DNA of 55,765 bases, from assembly GCA_934661375.1 (NCBI GenBank), contig CAKUJH010000023.1:1-55765 (forward strand), read 5' to 3'. The stretch is from an uncultured Victivallales bacterium. GTDB lineage: Bacteria > Verrucomicrobiota > Lentisphaeria > Victivallales > UBA1829. Below the pieces are notes generated by a model. That model was not told where the DNA came from. It made no database searches and saw only the letters and a list, made by a program, of their open reading frames with translations. The translations under genes were made by a program, and so were the position numbers. Shown here in pieces: positions 8,069-16,243 of this stretch (positions are counted from its first letter, which is position 1; every line of letters begins with the position of its first letter).

Positions 8069-10240
8069 ATGAAAATTGAAGATTTGCCCGTCGGCAGTGC
8101 GCCGAAGCCGTTGGAATATCCGCATTTTCCGACCCGCTGGCAGGCGCTGGTGTGGCGCTGCTGGGGGCTGATTCCGGCAGCGCATCTGGGGAAGGTGCTG
8201 GGATGTTCCGAAGCGGAGATCCGTTCCGCCGCGGAAGCGATGGGGCTGAATCCGCAGGAGCCGGTCAATCCGAAATGGCGGACGCATGGTTATCTGACTC
8301 TGATCCGCGCCTGCTGGCAGCTGCTGCCGTACAGCCAGCTGCTGGAATTGCTGGACTGGACGCCGGAAAAGCTGGCGTACACGCTCAAAGAGGAAGATTT
8401 TTTCTGGTGCAAACTGGGAAAGCTCAAGCCGGACTGTCAGGAACTGCATTATGAAAAACTTACGCTGGAACAGGCAAAAGCGACGGCGACGCTGAAAGAC
8501 ACTCTGCGCCGCTATTTCCCGGCGGATCAGATGGCGTATCTGGATGCCCCGTTTGCGTTTTCCGAACGTTTTGCGGCGCGACCCCCGATGCCGGGCAAAG
8601 ATAAGTTCGAGTTCAACTTTATTCATTCCTATTCCGCAAGCTGCGGCGATGTGCTGGGCAATGCGGAAACGCTGGATCCCGTTCCGGAAAACCTGCTGGC
8701 ACAGTATGCGTCCATGGGGATCAAGGGCGTCTGGATGCACGCTCTGCTGTATCTGCTCTGCCCGATTCCCGGAGCGGAGGAATATTCCGAAGGACACGAA
8801 AAGCGGATGGCGAATCTGAAACGGATTGTGGACCGCTGTGCGAAGTATGGAATCAAAGTGTATCTGTATCTGAATGAACCGCGCTGCATGCCGGAACCGT
8901 TCTACCGGAAGAAGCCGCACTGGGCGGGTTTTGAAGTGCCGTCGCTGCATACGCATACGGTCTGCACGACTCATACGCCGGAACCGCTGGAATGGCTGGA
9001 AGGCGCAATGAAGAAACTGTTCACGGACGCCGGAGGGCTGGGCGGCGTGTTCTGCATCACCATGTCGGAAAACCCGACGAACTGTCATTATGCGACCAGT
9101 CACACGAAATGTCCGTACTGCAAAGATGTTCCGCCGGAAAAGATTCTTGCCGGAGTGGTTGCGGCGATGGAACGCGGAATGCACGCGGCGGACCCGGAAG
9201 CGAAGATGATCGCGTATGACTGGGGCTGGCGCCGGGAGCTGGAAGACCGCGACAATGTGCCGTTCAAAAAATGCGTGCTGGATCTGCTGCCGAAAAGTGT
9301 TTATGTGGTCAGCGTCAGCGAATGGGGCAAGTGGACGCATATCGGCGGCGTGGAGCAGTATCTGGTGGATTATTCCATATCGCAGGTCGGACCGAGCGAA
9401 GAAACCAGCGAAACCTGGAAACATGCGCAGGAAACCGGTCTGAATGTGGCGGCGAAAGTGCAGATCAACAATTCCTGGGAACTTTCCGCCGTGCCGTATA
9501 TCCCGGTGCCGTACCTGATCGAAGAACATCTGGACAATCTGAAGAAAGCGGGCGTGAAGGGGCTTATGCTGAGCTGGACGCTGGGCGGCTTCCCCGGCGG
9601 CAACCTGGATCTGCTGACCATGTCCCCGGAAGAGATCGCCGCTTCGAAATATCATCCGTCACTGGCGGAAAAAGTCTGCAAAGCATGGAAACAGTTCAGC
9701 ACGGCGTTCCGGCAGTTCCCCTTCAATGTGCAGGTGATTTACACTGCGCCGGTGAACTACGGACCGATGAATCTGCTGCATCTGGAAAAGACTGGAGCGA
9801 AGGCGTCCATGATCGGGTTCCCGTACGATGACCTGAAAACCTGGTGCGGCGTGTATCCGGCGAATGTGCTGGAAAACCAGTTCCGGCTGGTGTCCGAAGG
9901 CTGGAAACAGGGTCTGGAAACCCTGGAGCTGGCGTCATCGGAAGTGCAGGAAAACGAACGTGCGGAATTTGAAGAACTGCGCACAATTGCCGAAGCGGCA
10001 TACTGTCATCTCCACAGTACTTATCTGCAGATCTGCTTTGTTCAGGCGCGCGACAACGGATTTGACCGCGCCCGGATGAAGGCTTGCGCGGAGGATGAAC
10101 TCCGTCTGGCGCAGCGGCTGCATGAGATTGTCCGCCGCGATTCCCGTATCGGATTCGAGGCGAGCAATCACTATTATTACACGCTGAATGATTTGCGTGA
10201 GAAGGTGATTTCCTGCGTTCAGATACTGGAAAAACTCTGA
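8069..10240 (+). CDS. Cytoplasmic TIM-barrel, glycoside-hydrolase-like protein
   Basis: The 723-residue protein has no signal peptide. Residues about 20-125 are helical, with two helix-turn-helix-like stretches (AHLGKVLGCSEAEIRSAAEA and YSQLLELLDWTPEKLAY). The rest looks like a sugar-enzyme barrel. SMGIKGVWMHALLYL is followed by AKYGIKVYLYLNEPRCMPEPF, and later GVFCITMSENPTNCH, MIAYDWGW, AAKVQINNSWE and GLMLSWTLGGFPGGN. This strand-and-acid pattern resembles GH20/GH36-like barrels, but no confident family or substrate can be named. Similar helical-plus-barrel proteins are, as I remember, found in other sugar-degrading bacteria. Shared wording with the barrel of the protein at 25901 suggests distant relationship. 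It is transcribed alone from a promoter with a start-site palindrome. Confidence 0.65.
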   Translation: MKIEDLPVGSAPKPLEYPHFPTRWQALVWRCWGLIPAAHLGKVLGCSEAEIRSAAEAMGLNPQEPVNPKWRTHGYLTLIRACWQLLPYSQLLELLDWTPEKLAYTLKEEDFFWCKLGKLKPDCQELHYEKLTLEQAKATATLKDTLRRYFPADQMAYLDAPFAFSERFAARPPMPGKDKFEFNFIHSYSASCGDVLGNAETLDPVPENLLAQYASMGIKGVWMHALLYLLCPIPGAEEYSEGHEKRMANLKRIVDRCAKYGIKVYLYLNEPRCMPEPFYRKKPHWAGFEVPSLHTHTVCTTHTPEPLEWLEGAMKKLFTDAGGLGGVFCITMSENPTNCHYATSHTKCPYCKDVPPEKILAGVVAAMERGMHAADPEAKMIAYDWGWRRELEDRDNVPFKKCVLDLLPKSVYVVSVSEWGKWTHIGGVEQYLVDYSISQVGPSEETSETWKHAQETGLNVAAKVQINNSWELSAVPYIPVPYLIEEHLDNLKKAGVKGLMLSWTLGGFPGGNLDLLTMSPEEIAASKYHPSLAEKVCKAWKQFSTAFRQFPFNVQVIYTAPVNYGPMNLLHLEKTGAKASMIGFPYDDLKTWCGVYPANVLENQFRLVSEGWKQGLETLELASSEVQENERAEFEELRTIAEAAYCHLHSTYLQICFVQARDNGFDRARMKACAEDELRLAQRLHEIVRRDSRIGFEASNHYYYTLNDLREKVISCVQILEKL

Positions 10241-10259
10241 ACGGGCAATGACGTGGTCT

Positions 10260-10313
10260 CTTGTCAACGCAAACGCACGTGGCGAAAAAAAGCCGTGCGT
10301 TCTGTTTGACAAG
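10260..10313. terminator. Long hairpin between convergent genes
   Basis: A 54-nt hairpin is built from CTTGTCAA/TTGACAAG (10260-10267 with 10306-10313), AACGCACG/CGTGCGTT (10272-10279 with 10294-10301) and an inner GGC/GCC pair. It lies 20 bp after the barrel protein and 59 bp before the end of the converging araC-type gene. No T-run follows, so it may be a Rho-assisted stop or an mRNA-end stabiliser rather than an intrinsic terminator. Confidence 0.5.
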
Positions 10314-10371
10314 CGGCCGGATCATTCCCGGCATGGAGCGGTTGTCACGAACCCCGGTGTTCAGGGGAAAA

Positions 10372-11280
10372 TCAAGAATTCTTTTTTCTGTATTCCGAGG
10401 GGGAAAGCCCGTAACATTGCCGGAAAGCAGAGGAAAAATAAAGCTGGTTCTGAAAACCGATCTGCTCTGTGATTTCCTTGATGCTCAGCGCAGTGCTCGT
10501 CAGCAGCCGGCAGGCCCGGATCATCCGCTGTTTTCGCAGATACTGGCTGGGAGTTATTCTGAAATCTTTCTGAAAGCGGAGGTTGAATGTCGGCAAACTC
10601 ATTTTGAACTCCGCGGCAATCTGGCTGATACTGACTTTCTCATTGATGCGCTGATCCAGACAAGCCTGTATTTCGCTGCTTTCCTTGACGCGGAGACAGG
10701 GGGCATTGGCGTTTGCGACCCAGTTCAGCAGCTCAAAAGTGATTCCTGAGATACACTCGCAGCTTTTCTGGGAAACAGGACGCCGCAGTTCCCTTTTCAA
10801 TCGTGCAAGGATTTCCGCCAGACGCTTTGAATCAGGAAGATGGATATAATTCACCTGATCCAGATGCAGCAGGCGAAGCGTCTCTTCCATAATTCTTCCG
10901 TTCAGTATGATCCCGTATTTCCGGCAGATTTGACCGGGCAGATACAAAAGACCGTTCTTCTGTCCGTGATGCAGCAAAGCAAGATCCCCCGCTTCCAGGA
11001 TATATCCCGCATTGCCGCAGAGGACATGCAATTTCCCTTCCAGCACATATTCGAGGGAAAGAAACTTTTGCCGGTGCCTGCTCTGAAAAAAATACTTGTT
11101 CAGAAAACTTCTGCTCACGTAACGGCAATAAAGAGGCTGTTTCAGCAGAAGAGGATGATCGCTTGAGGTGATGTGGGTTACAGTCTCAGCACCTGCATCA
11201 TAGATCATGGATTGCTCGTTTGCTTTAAGGCGTCTCGCCTTCTGTTTTAGAAAGATCGAAAGGTCTTCTATGATCTGCAT
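10372..11280 (-). CDS. AraC-family transcriptional regulator
   Basis: The 302-residue protein has an N-terminal cupin-like sensor (EYVLEGKLHVLCGNAGYILE, about 75-100) and a C-terminal double helix-turn-helix. The helices read VSISQIAAEFKMSLPTFNLRF and SIKEITEQIGFQNQLYFSSAF, followed by the family signature GLSPSEYRKK. Such proteins usually activate sugar-use genes. It is divergent from the pseudopilin and barrel-protein pair at 11738-13656 across a 457-bp intergenic region, which makes those genes its likely targets. The ATG at 11280 has AGGAA about 10 nt upstream. Confidence 0.85.
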   Translation of the reverse strand: MQIIEDLSIFLKQKARRLKANEQSMIYDAGAETVTHITSSDHPLLLKQPLYCRYVSRSFLNKYFFQSRHRQKFLSLEYVLEGKLHVLCGNAGYILEAGDLALLHHGQKNGLLYLPGQICRKYGIILNGRIMEETLRLLHLDQVNYIHLPDSKRLAEILARLKRELRRPVSQKSCECISGITFELLNWVANANAPCLRVKESSEIQACLDQRINEKVSISQIAAEFKMSLPTFNLRFQKDFRITPSQYLRKQRMIRACRLLTSTALSIKEITEQIGFQNQLYFSSAFRQCYGLSPSEYRKKNS

Positions 11281-11737
11281 TTTTTATGATTCCTGATATG
11301 TTTTTATCCTTTTATATATAAAAATAATACTCTTCCATACTTTTTTCAAGCGGATTATTATATAATTATGAAAAAGAAGTCCGCATGAAATTTTATGCGG
11401 TCTGAATCCGTGAAAACAATTCAAAGCAGAGGAAAAATACTGAAAGGAACCAGAGGATATCAGAAAATGCGTGATGGCAAAGCGGAAAATTCACATTGCA
11501 GGAAAGGCCGGACCTGTTGTTCCTTCCCGTATTTTTGTGATGTGTTCAGCCGGTGTGTCCTGAACTGATTCCTGCATCTGGAGGTGTGAACATGGAGTAG
11601 CAGAGATTCAGCATTTTCAGCAAAAAGAAAAAAGGGTTTTCCGCGTTGAGTTTCAACAGAATCGACAACAGAATTGAATCCGTGCGATCGGGGAGGACGG
11701 GGATTCCGGATTCAGCATATAAAGAAAGGACAAAGAC
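11281..11737. other. 457-bp divergent intergenic region
   Basis: The AT-rich left half probably holds the araC promoter and, on the plus strand, a TATAAT box (11361-11366) with only a poor -35. That suggests an activator-dependent promoter. A CCGCAT-N8-ATGCGG hairpin (11381-11400) would be close to the 5' end of the plus-strand RNA, leaving a leader of over 300 nt before the pseudopilin. A 33-codon, five-cysteine frame (11467-11568) has GAGG 11 nt upstream but is too short to trust. No tRNA was seen. Confidence 0.4.
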
Positions 11738-12490
11738 ATGAAAAATCATTTTTACAAAATCCGTTATTTCACCTTGGTGGAACTCCTCATCGTGATTGCG
11801 ATCATCGCGATTCTTGCCGCCATGCTTCTGCCGGCATTGAATGCGGCACGGGAAAAAGCGCGGGATATTTCCTGCAAGGGAAAGCTGAAACAGACCGGGA
11901 TGGTTTGGCTGAATTATGCCACGGACAATGGCGACAATTTACTGGCGTGGAAAGATAAAGGACAAACGCTCAATGGAAGCGCCATCGGCGAACAGTACTG
12001 GGCCGAACGCCTTTACGTTCTCGGTTATCAGGGAATATATAAAGCCACTCCGAAAAGTTCAATCCTGACATGCCCGTCAGATGCAAAACCGTATGAACTT
12101 TATCAGTATCACCCTGTACCGCTCAGCTATGGATACAATTGTCTTCTCGGAAATTCTTCATCCACCCTGGGAAGCGAGCACCAACAGCAATGGCGCTGGC
12201 GGAAACTTGCCCAAAACAACAAAACGTCTTCCTCGATTGTGCTTATCGATCATTGGTACAAGAATAAGATCGGGGCAGTGCCCCACCAGGATCATCTGGT
12301 TTTCGCAGGTCAGTGGTATGCCAGTTTCGACTGGCGCGAAGACATGAAAAACAATATTCGCTATACACATTCAAACCACATCAATACCCTGTACGGCGAC
12401 GGTCATGTCGCTCCCGTCAGCAGTATTGAGTATAACGCAACTCACAATGACCTCGGCGTATGGGCCGCCGGCGATCTGCGCATTTATTGA
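11738..12490 (+). CDS. H-X9-DG type pseudopilin
   Basis: The 250-residue protein has the leader MKNHFYKIRYFTLVELLIVI, then a hydrophobic helix ending in MLLPALNAAREKAR, the hallmark of this pseudopilin family. It ends with HSNHINTLYGDGHV, matching His-X9-Asp-Gly. The central part contains LTCPSDAKPYE and tryptophan-rich loops. The ATG at 11738 follows AAAGGAC. It is 14 bp upstream of a secreted barrel protein and downstream of a divergent AraC regulator, so it belongs to a regulator-pseudopilin-glycan-protein cassette. Prepilin-peptidase cleavage after the basic leader is expected from the motif. Its individual role is unknown. Confidence 0.8.
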   Translation: MKNHFYKIRYFTLVELLIVIAIIAILAAMLLPALNAAREKARDISCKGKLKQTGMVWLNYATDNGDNLLAWKDKGQTLNGSAIGEQYWAERLYVLGYQGIYKATPKSSILTCPSDAKPYELYQYHPVPLSYGYNCLLGNSSSTLGSEHQQQWRWRKLAQNNKTSSSIVLIDHWYKNKIGAVPHQDHLVFAGQWYASFDWREDMKNNIRYTHSNHINTLYGDGHVAPVSSIEYNATHNDLGVWAAGDLRIY

Positions 12491-12504
12491 AAGGATTTTA
12501 CAAA

Positions 12505-13656
12505 ATGAAAAAACAAAGACTCATGACATTGCTTGCCGCAGCACTTTTCTTTTCCTTCTCTGTTTCCGGACAGGAGGCAAAACACAAAAAACTGGTCGGG
12601 TTCGATCATTCCACCCCGACTCCTCAGTTTCTGAAAACAAATGTTTCTGAAATGGAAAAAAACGCCCCGTATGACGGTATCGGAATCCGGGTGTCTGCCA
12701 CCGGAAACTTCAACGGGAAAACCATGAATTGTTCCGGATGGACTGTCTGCACCAGAATCCCCTGGAAATATGAATGGTTCCTTGATTCGGTCAGAACCTT
12801 GCAGGAGATCAAATTCAAAAAATTCAAATACAATTTTCTGCGCACGTCGGTTCATCCCGGCGACCTTTCCCTGTTTGCCGATGCGGACTGGGCTGCCGCA
12901 GGCAATAATTTCGCCATCCTGTCAAAGGTCGCAAAAGAAGGCGGGTTGAAAGGACTCTTCTTCGACATTGAAGATTATGCGAATTCTCTGTTTGCCTACA
13001 AGGCGGAACGTTATCCGGGAAAATCACTCGAAGACGCGAAGAGGATGATGCGGAAACGGGGGCGGGAAATAGGGAATGCCATTTTCCGCGCATACCCGGA
13101 TATCGTGCTGTTATGCCCGTTCGGGCTCTCCATCAACCGGATCATTGCGGAAGCGCCGAATCTGGAGACGAAAGACGCCTGGGCAAACACCTACATCCTT
13201 TTCCCGGCATTCTTTAACGGGATGCTCGACGTTCTCCCCGCAACAGCCGTAATCGTGGACGGGCAGGAGGGGGCGGGATATTATGCGGATTTCGAGCTGA
13301 CCCGGAGAATTCATTATAAATTGTCGCTGCGTCTGGTCCAGCCGGAAAATATGGAAAAATACAAAAAACAGGTCCGGTGCGGAGTCGGCTTATATCTGGA
13401 TCCTCATTTCCACCCGGATACGACGAAGGAAACGAACCGGTATTTTATGGCCTTGGACCCGGAAAACAAAAACCGTCTTGCCGTTTTCCGCAACAATCTG
13501 GAACAGGCATTTGCAACCTCGGAGGAATATGTCTGGACATGGGGTGAAGGAGCTGCCTGGTGGAGAGAGACGGCTCCAGGGAAAAAGATGCCCCTGTGGG
13601 AGGATTTCTGTCCCGGCGTGACCGCGGCGACAGAGGAAATCCGCTTGAAACATTGA
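12505..13656 (+). CDS. Secreted TIM-barrel glycan-active-like protein
   Basis: The 383-residue protein has a Sec signal peptide (MKKQRLMTLLAAALFFSFSVSGQ, cleavage near residue 23). The mature part looks like a barrel hydrolase. GLKGLFFDIEDYAN near 150 puts two acids at a strand end, as in several glycoside hydrolase clans. Later segments include DIVLLCPFGLSINRI, AVIVDGQEGAGYY and EYVWTWGEGAAWW. I cannot place it in a named family or give a substrate. The ATG at 12505 follows AAAGGA, and the upstream frame lies in the pseudopilin gene. It is the second gene of the AraC-linked cassette and is followed by a 19-bp-stem hairpin. Confidence 0.65.
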   Translation: MKKQRLMTLLAAALFFSFSVSGQEAKHKKLVGFDHSTPTPQFLKTNVSEMEKNAPYDGIGIRVSATGNFNGKTMNCSGWTVCTRIPWKYEWFLDSVRTLQEIKFKKFKYNFLRTSVHPGDLSLFADADWAAAGNNFAILSKVAKEGGLKGLFFDIEDYANSLFAYKAERYPGKSLEDAKRMMRKRGREIGNAIFRAYPDIVLLCPFGLSINRIIAEAPNLETKDAWANTYILFPAFFNGMLDVLPATAVIVDGQEGAGYYADFELTRRIHYKLSLRLVQPENMEKYKKQVRCGVGLYLDPHFHPDTTKETNRYFMALDPENKNRLAVFRNNLEQAFATSEEYVWTWGEGAAWWRETAPGKKMPLWEDFCPGVTAATEEIRLKH

Positions 13657-13677
13657 TTTTTCCGGACAAGCCGCAAG

Positions 13678-13726
13678 CGCAGAGAAGAATTTTTGCAGAA
13701 AATGATTTGCAAAAATTCTTTCTGCG
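13678..13726. terminator. 19-bp-stem hairpin after the barrel protein
   Basis: The arms 13678-13697 and 13708-13726 pair over 19 bp with a single bulged base; the inner part is GAATTTTTGCA/TGCAAAAATTC. There is no T-run after the stem, but the stem itself is very AT-rich. The 3' arm overlaps the predicted asd promoter. Confidence 0.55.
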
Positions 13727-13735
13727 TGTTATATT
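13707..13735 (+). promoter_or_regulatory. Probable asd promoter
   Basis: TTGCAA (13707-13712) and TATATT (13730-13735) are 17 bp apart. The predicted start near 13742 would place a GCTTTCC/GGAAAGC hairpin (13741-13763) at the very 5' end of the asd mRNA, which could stabilise it. Confidence 0.5.
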
Positions 13736-13814
13736 AACGGGCTTTCCTTCTGGTTTGGAAAGCATTTGTCCCGAAACAAGAACAAAAAACAATGAGATCG
13801 GAGTTGGCTGAAAC

Positions 13815-14825
13815 ATGGGAAGAGCCAAATGTGTAGCAGTGGTCGGCGTTACCGGCGCCGTCGGTCTGGAAATGCTGGAAACACTCGAAAAGCGTAATTT
13901 TCCGGTGTCTTCCATAAAACTTCTGGCGTCCGCGCGTTCCGCCGGACGGAAAATGAAATTCAAAGGCGAAGAGATCACTGTGGAAGAACTGACTGAAGAC
14001 TCCTTCAAAGGCGTCGATTATGCTCTGTTCAGCGCGGGCGGCTCCATCTCTGAAGCCTACGCTCAGGCGTGTGTGGACAGCGGAGCGGTGATGATCGACA
14101 ACTCCAGCGCGTTCCGTATGTTTGACACCGTGCCGCTGGTGATTCCGGAAATCAACCCGGAAGATGCGTTCAAGCATCAGGGCATCATCGCCAATCCGAA
14201 CTGCACGACGGCGATCATGGCTGTGGCGGTTTACCCGCTGCATGTGGCGAAGAAGGTCAAACGCCTGATCTGCTCCACTTACCAGGCTGCCAGCGGCGGC
14301 GGCGCACCTGCCATGCAGGAACTGATTGACCAGACCCGTGCCGTTCTCGACGGCAAGCCGGTTGAAGTCAAAGTCATGGCGCAGCAGATTGCGTTCAACC
14401 TGTTCCCGCATATCGACGTTTTCAAGGAAAACGGCTATACCAAGGAAGAAATGAAGATGGTCAACGAGACCCGCAAAATCATGCACGCTCCGGAAATGCA
14501 GATTACCTGCACCTCGGTTCGTGTTCCGGTTCTCCGCGCGCATTCCGAATCGATCAATCTCGAATTCGAAGATGAAATCACTCCGGATGAAGCCCGTGCG
14601 ATCATCTCCAAAGCGCCGGGGGTGGTGCTGTGCGACGATCCCGCGAACAAAGTGTATCCGATGCCGATCAACGCCACCGGCAAATATGACGTGCTGGTCG
14701 GACGCATCCGTCAGGACATTTCCCGCAATGACAAGCGCGGACTGGATCTGTTTGTCAGCGGCGACCAGCTGCTCAAAGGCGCGGCTCTGAACGCCGTTCA
14801 GATTGCCGAAGTTCTGAACCGCTGA
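13815..14825 (+). CDS. asd: Aspartate-semialdehyde dehydrogenase
   Basis: Asd makes aspartate semialdehyde from aspartyl phosphate with NADPH, feeding lysine/diaminopimelate, threonine and methionine synthesis. The 336-residue protein has the Rossmann start VAVVGVTGAVGLEML, the catalytic cysteine C130 in NPNCTTAIM, YQAASGGGAPAMQEL near 158, and the catalytic histidine region RVPVLRAHSE. It matches the shorter Gram-positive/archaeal-like subgroup rather than the E. coli form. The ATG at 13815 is used; AGTTGG is a weak ribosome site. It has its own promoter and terminator, so it is a single-gene unit. Confidence 0.9.
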   Translation: MGRAKCVAVVGVTGAVGLEMLETLEKRNFPVSSIKLLASARSAGRKMKFKGEEITVEELTEDSFKGVDYALFSAGGSISEAYAQACVDSGAVMIDNSSAFRMFDTVPLVIPEINPEDAFKHQGIIANPNCTTAIMAVAVYPLHVAKKVKRLICSTYQAASGGGAPAMQELIDQTRAVLDGKPVEVKVMAQQIAFNLFPHIDVFKENGYTKEEMKMVNETRKIMHAPEMQITCTSVRVPVLRAHSESINLEFEDEITPDEARAIISKAPGVVLCDDPANKVYPMPINATGKYDVLVGRIRQDISRNDKRGLDLFVSGDQLLKGAALNAVQIAEVLNR

Positions 14826-14848
14826 GCCGGTTTTCAGAATGATTTCTC

Positions 14849-14879
14849 AACGCTCCGGTGAATTTTCCGGGGCGTTTTT
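14849..14879 (+). terminator. Rho-independent terminator of asd
   Basis: The hairpin ACGCTCCGG (14850-14858) / CCGGGGCGT (14867-14875) is followed by a T-run to 14879, 24 bp after the asd stop. Confidence 0.8.
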
Positions 14880-14911
14880 CATTTATCCGAACCCATAGAA
14901 AGAAGACAGCC

Positions 14912-15220
14912 ATGATTTATGTGATTGCTTCATCCGAACTGAAAGACGGCTGCAAAGCCCGTTTCGCTGAAATTGCCAAAGCCAACATTCCGAATGTGCT
15001 GGCGGAAGACGGCTGCATCTCCTACGTGCTGAACGAAGATATTGATGCCGGACTGCCTGCCCAGAAAGAAGTTCGCGCCAATACCGTTACTTTTGTGGAA
15101 TGCTGGGAAAGTCTGGAGCATCTGCATCGTCACTTGCAGGCTCCGCACATGAAGGCATTTGCGGAAAAAGTCCGGGAGCTGCGCAATTCCTCCGCTTTGA
15201 ACGTGGTGACCCCGGTCTGA
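14912..15220 (+). CDS. Antibiotic-biosynthesis-monooxygenase-fold protein (YgiN-like)
   Basis: The 102-residue protein is a small ferredoxin-like-fold protein of the ABM family, whose better-known members act on quinols without cofactor. It contains YVIASSELKDGCKARF at the start, TVTFVECWESLEHLHRHL in the middle and HMKAFAEKVREL at the end, the usual spacing of the family histidines and Phe. The substrate is unknown. The ATG at 14912 is taken because the upstream GTG at 14858 lies inside the asd terminator. It stands alone between two terminators. Confidence 0.7.
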   Translation: MIYVIASSELKDGCKARFAEIAKANIPNVLAEDGCISYVLNEDIDAGLPAQKEVRANTVTFVECWESLEHLHRHLQAPHMKAFAEKVRELRNSSALNVVTPV

Positions 15221-15243
15221 GCGTCTGAAGGTTTTTTTATGGA

Positions 15244-15284
15244 AATCCGTCCTGAACAGCATCTGTATGCAGGCCGGATTTTTT
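15244..15284 (+). terminator. Rho-independent terminator
   Basis: The stem AATCCGTCCTG (15244-15254) / CAGGCCGGATT (15270-15280) has one mismatch and is followed by a T-run, just after the ABM gene. Confidence 0.75.
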
Positions 15285-15324
15285 ATTTTTGGGAAAAAGA
15301 ATGACCGGCGTGGAAGGGAAGCGA

Positions 15325-16200
15325 ATGATGACAGAACCGAGTGACACCAGTTTTGAACGTTACCGGATATGGCCGGATTTGAATCTGTCTGTCATGTCGA
15401 TTGTGCATACAGAGGAAAATCTGCCGCCGGTGCATAATCATGATTTTTATGAACTGGTGCTGGTGCGTGAAGGAAATGCGCTTCACTTCATGAACGGAGA
15501 ATCCGTGCCGATCCGCGCCGGTGATCTGCTGCTGGTTCCGCCGAAGAAAAAGCACGGCTACGTTCAGCCGAAACATCTGGGAATCTGCAATCTGCTGTTC
15601 GGCACGGATATTTTTGAATCCTTCCGCAGTGATCTTGCGCCGCTGCCGGCATTCCAGCTGCTGTTTCAGGTGCAGCCGTGTCTGGAATCGGAAATGCGCC
15701 AGAAATCCGGACTGCTTTCTCTGGGGGGAGAGGCTTTTGAGCCTGCGCTGGCGTTGTCCCGGCAGATCGAGGATGAAATTCACCGCAATCAGCCGGGCGG
15801 ACGGATTCTGACCTTGGGATTGTTTCTGACTTTTCTGACTCATTGTCTGCGTCATGCCCGGTTGTCGGGGAACGGCGGCTGCGGAAATTATGCCGGAGCG
15901 ATCAGCGGTTTGCTGGCGGAGCTGGATCATCACCCGGAAAAAGACTGGAGCCTGGAGCTTATGGCGCATAAAGCGGGAATGTCGCTGACGAATTTCCGCC
16001 TTCATTTCCGGAATCTGACAGGTCAGGCTCCCGGAGCTTATCTATTGACCTTGCGGCTGAAGAAAGCAGCCTCATTGCTGCGGGTAACGCATTTATCCAT
16101 CGGAGAGATTGCCTATCGGACGGGATTTCACGATGCCAATTATTTCACGCGTCAATTCTGCCGTTTTTACGGTCAGCCTCCCCGTTCATACCGGAAATGA
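15325..16200 (+). CDS. AraC-family transcriptional regulator
   Basis: The protein of about 291 residues has an N-terminal cupin sensor (VHNHDFYELVLVREGNALHF, then IRAGDLLLVPPKKKHGY). Its C-terminal AraC helix-turn-helix pair reads WSLELMAHKAGMSLTNFRLHF and LSIGEIAYRTGFHDANYFTRQF, with the ending GQPPRSYRK. It probably senses a sugar and controls carbohydrate genes. It converges with the glycosidase-like gene that ends at 16244. The ATG at 15325 follows GGAAGGGAAG; the ATGs at 15301 and 15328 are alternatives, so the exact N terminus is uncertain. Confidence 0.8.
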   Translation: MMTEPSDTSFERYRIWPDLNLSVMSIVHTEENLPPVHNHDFYELVLVREGNALHFMNGESVPIRAGDLLLVPPKKKHGYVQPKHLGICNLLFGTDIFESFRSDLAPLPAFQLLFQVQPCLESEMRQKSGLLSLGGEAFEPALALSRQIEDEIHRNQPGGRILTLGLFLTFLTHCLRHARLSGNGGCGNYAGAISGLLAELDHHPEKDWSLELMAHKAGMSLTNFRLHFRNLTGQAPGAYLLTLRLKKAASLLRVTHLSIGEIAYRTGFHDANYFTRQFCRFYGQPPRSYRK

Positions 16201-16243
16201 TAAGTCCGGCAATTGACATTGTCTGCGGGAGATATGACGCATT

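Noticed and set aside
11467..11568. Five-cysteine 33-codon frame in the AraC/pseudopilin gap
   Set aside because: It is too short, and no homolog or codon signal can be shown; it is mentioned only in the region note.
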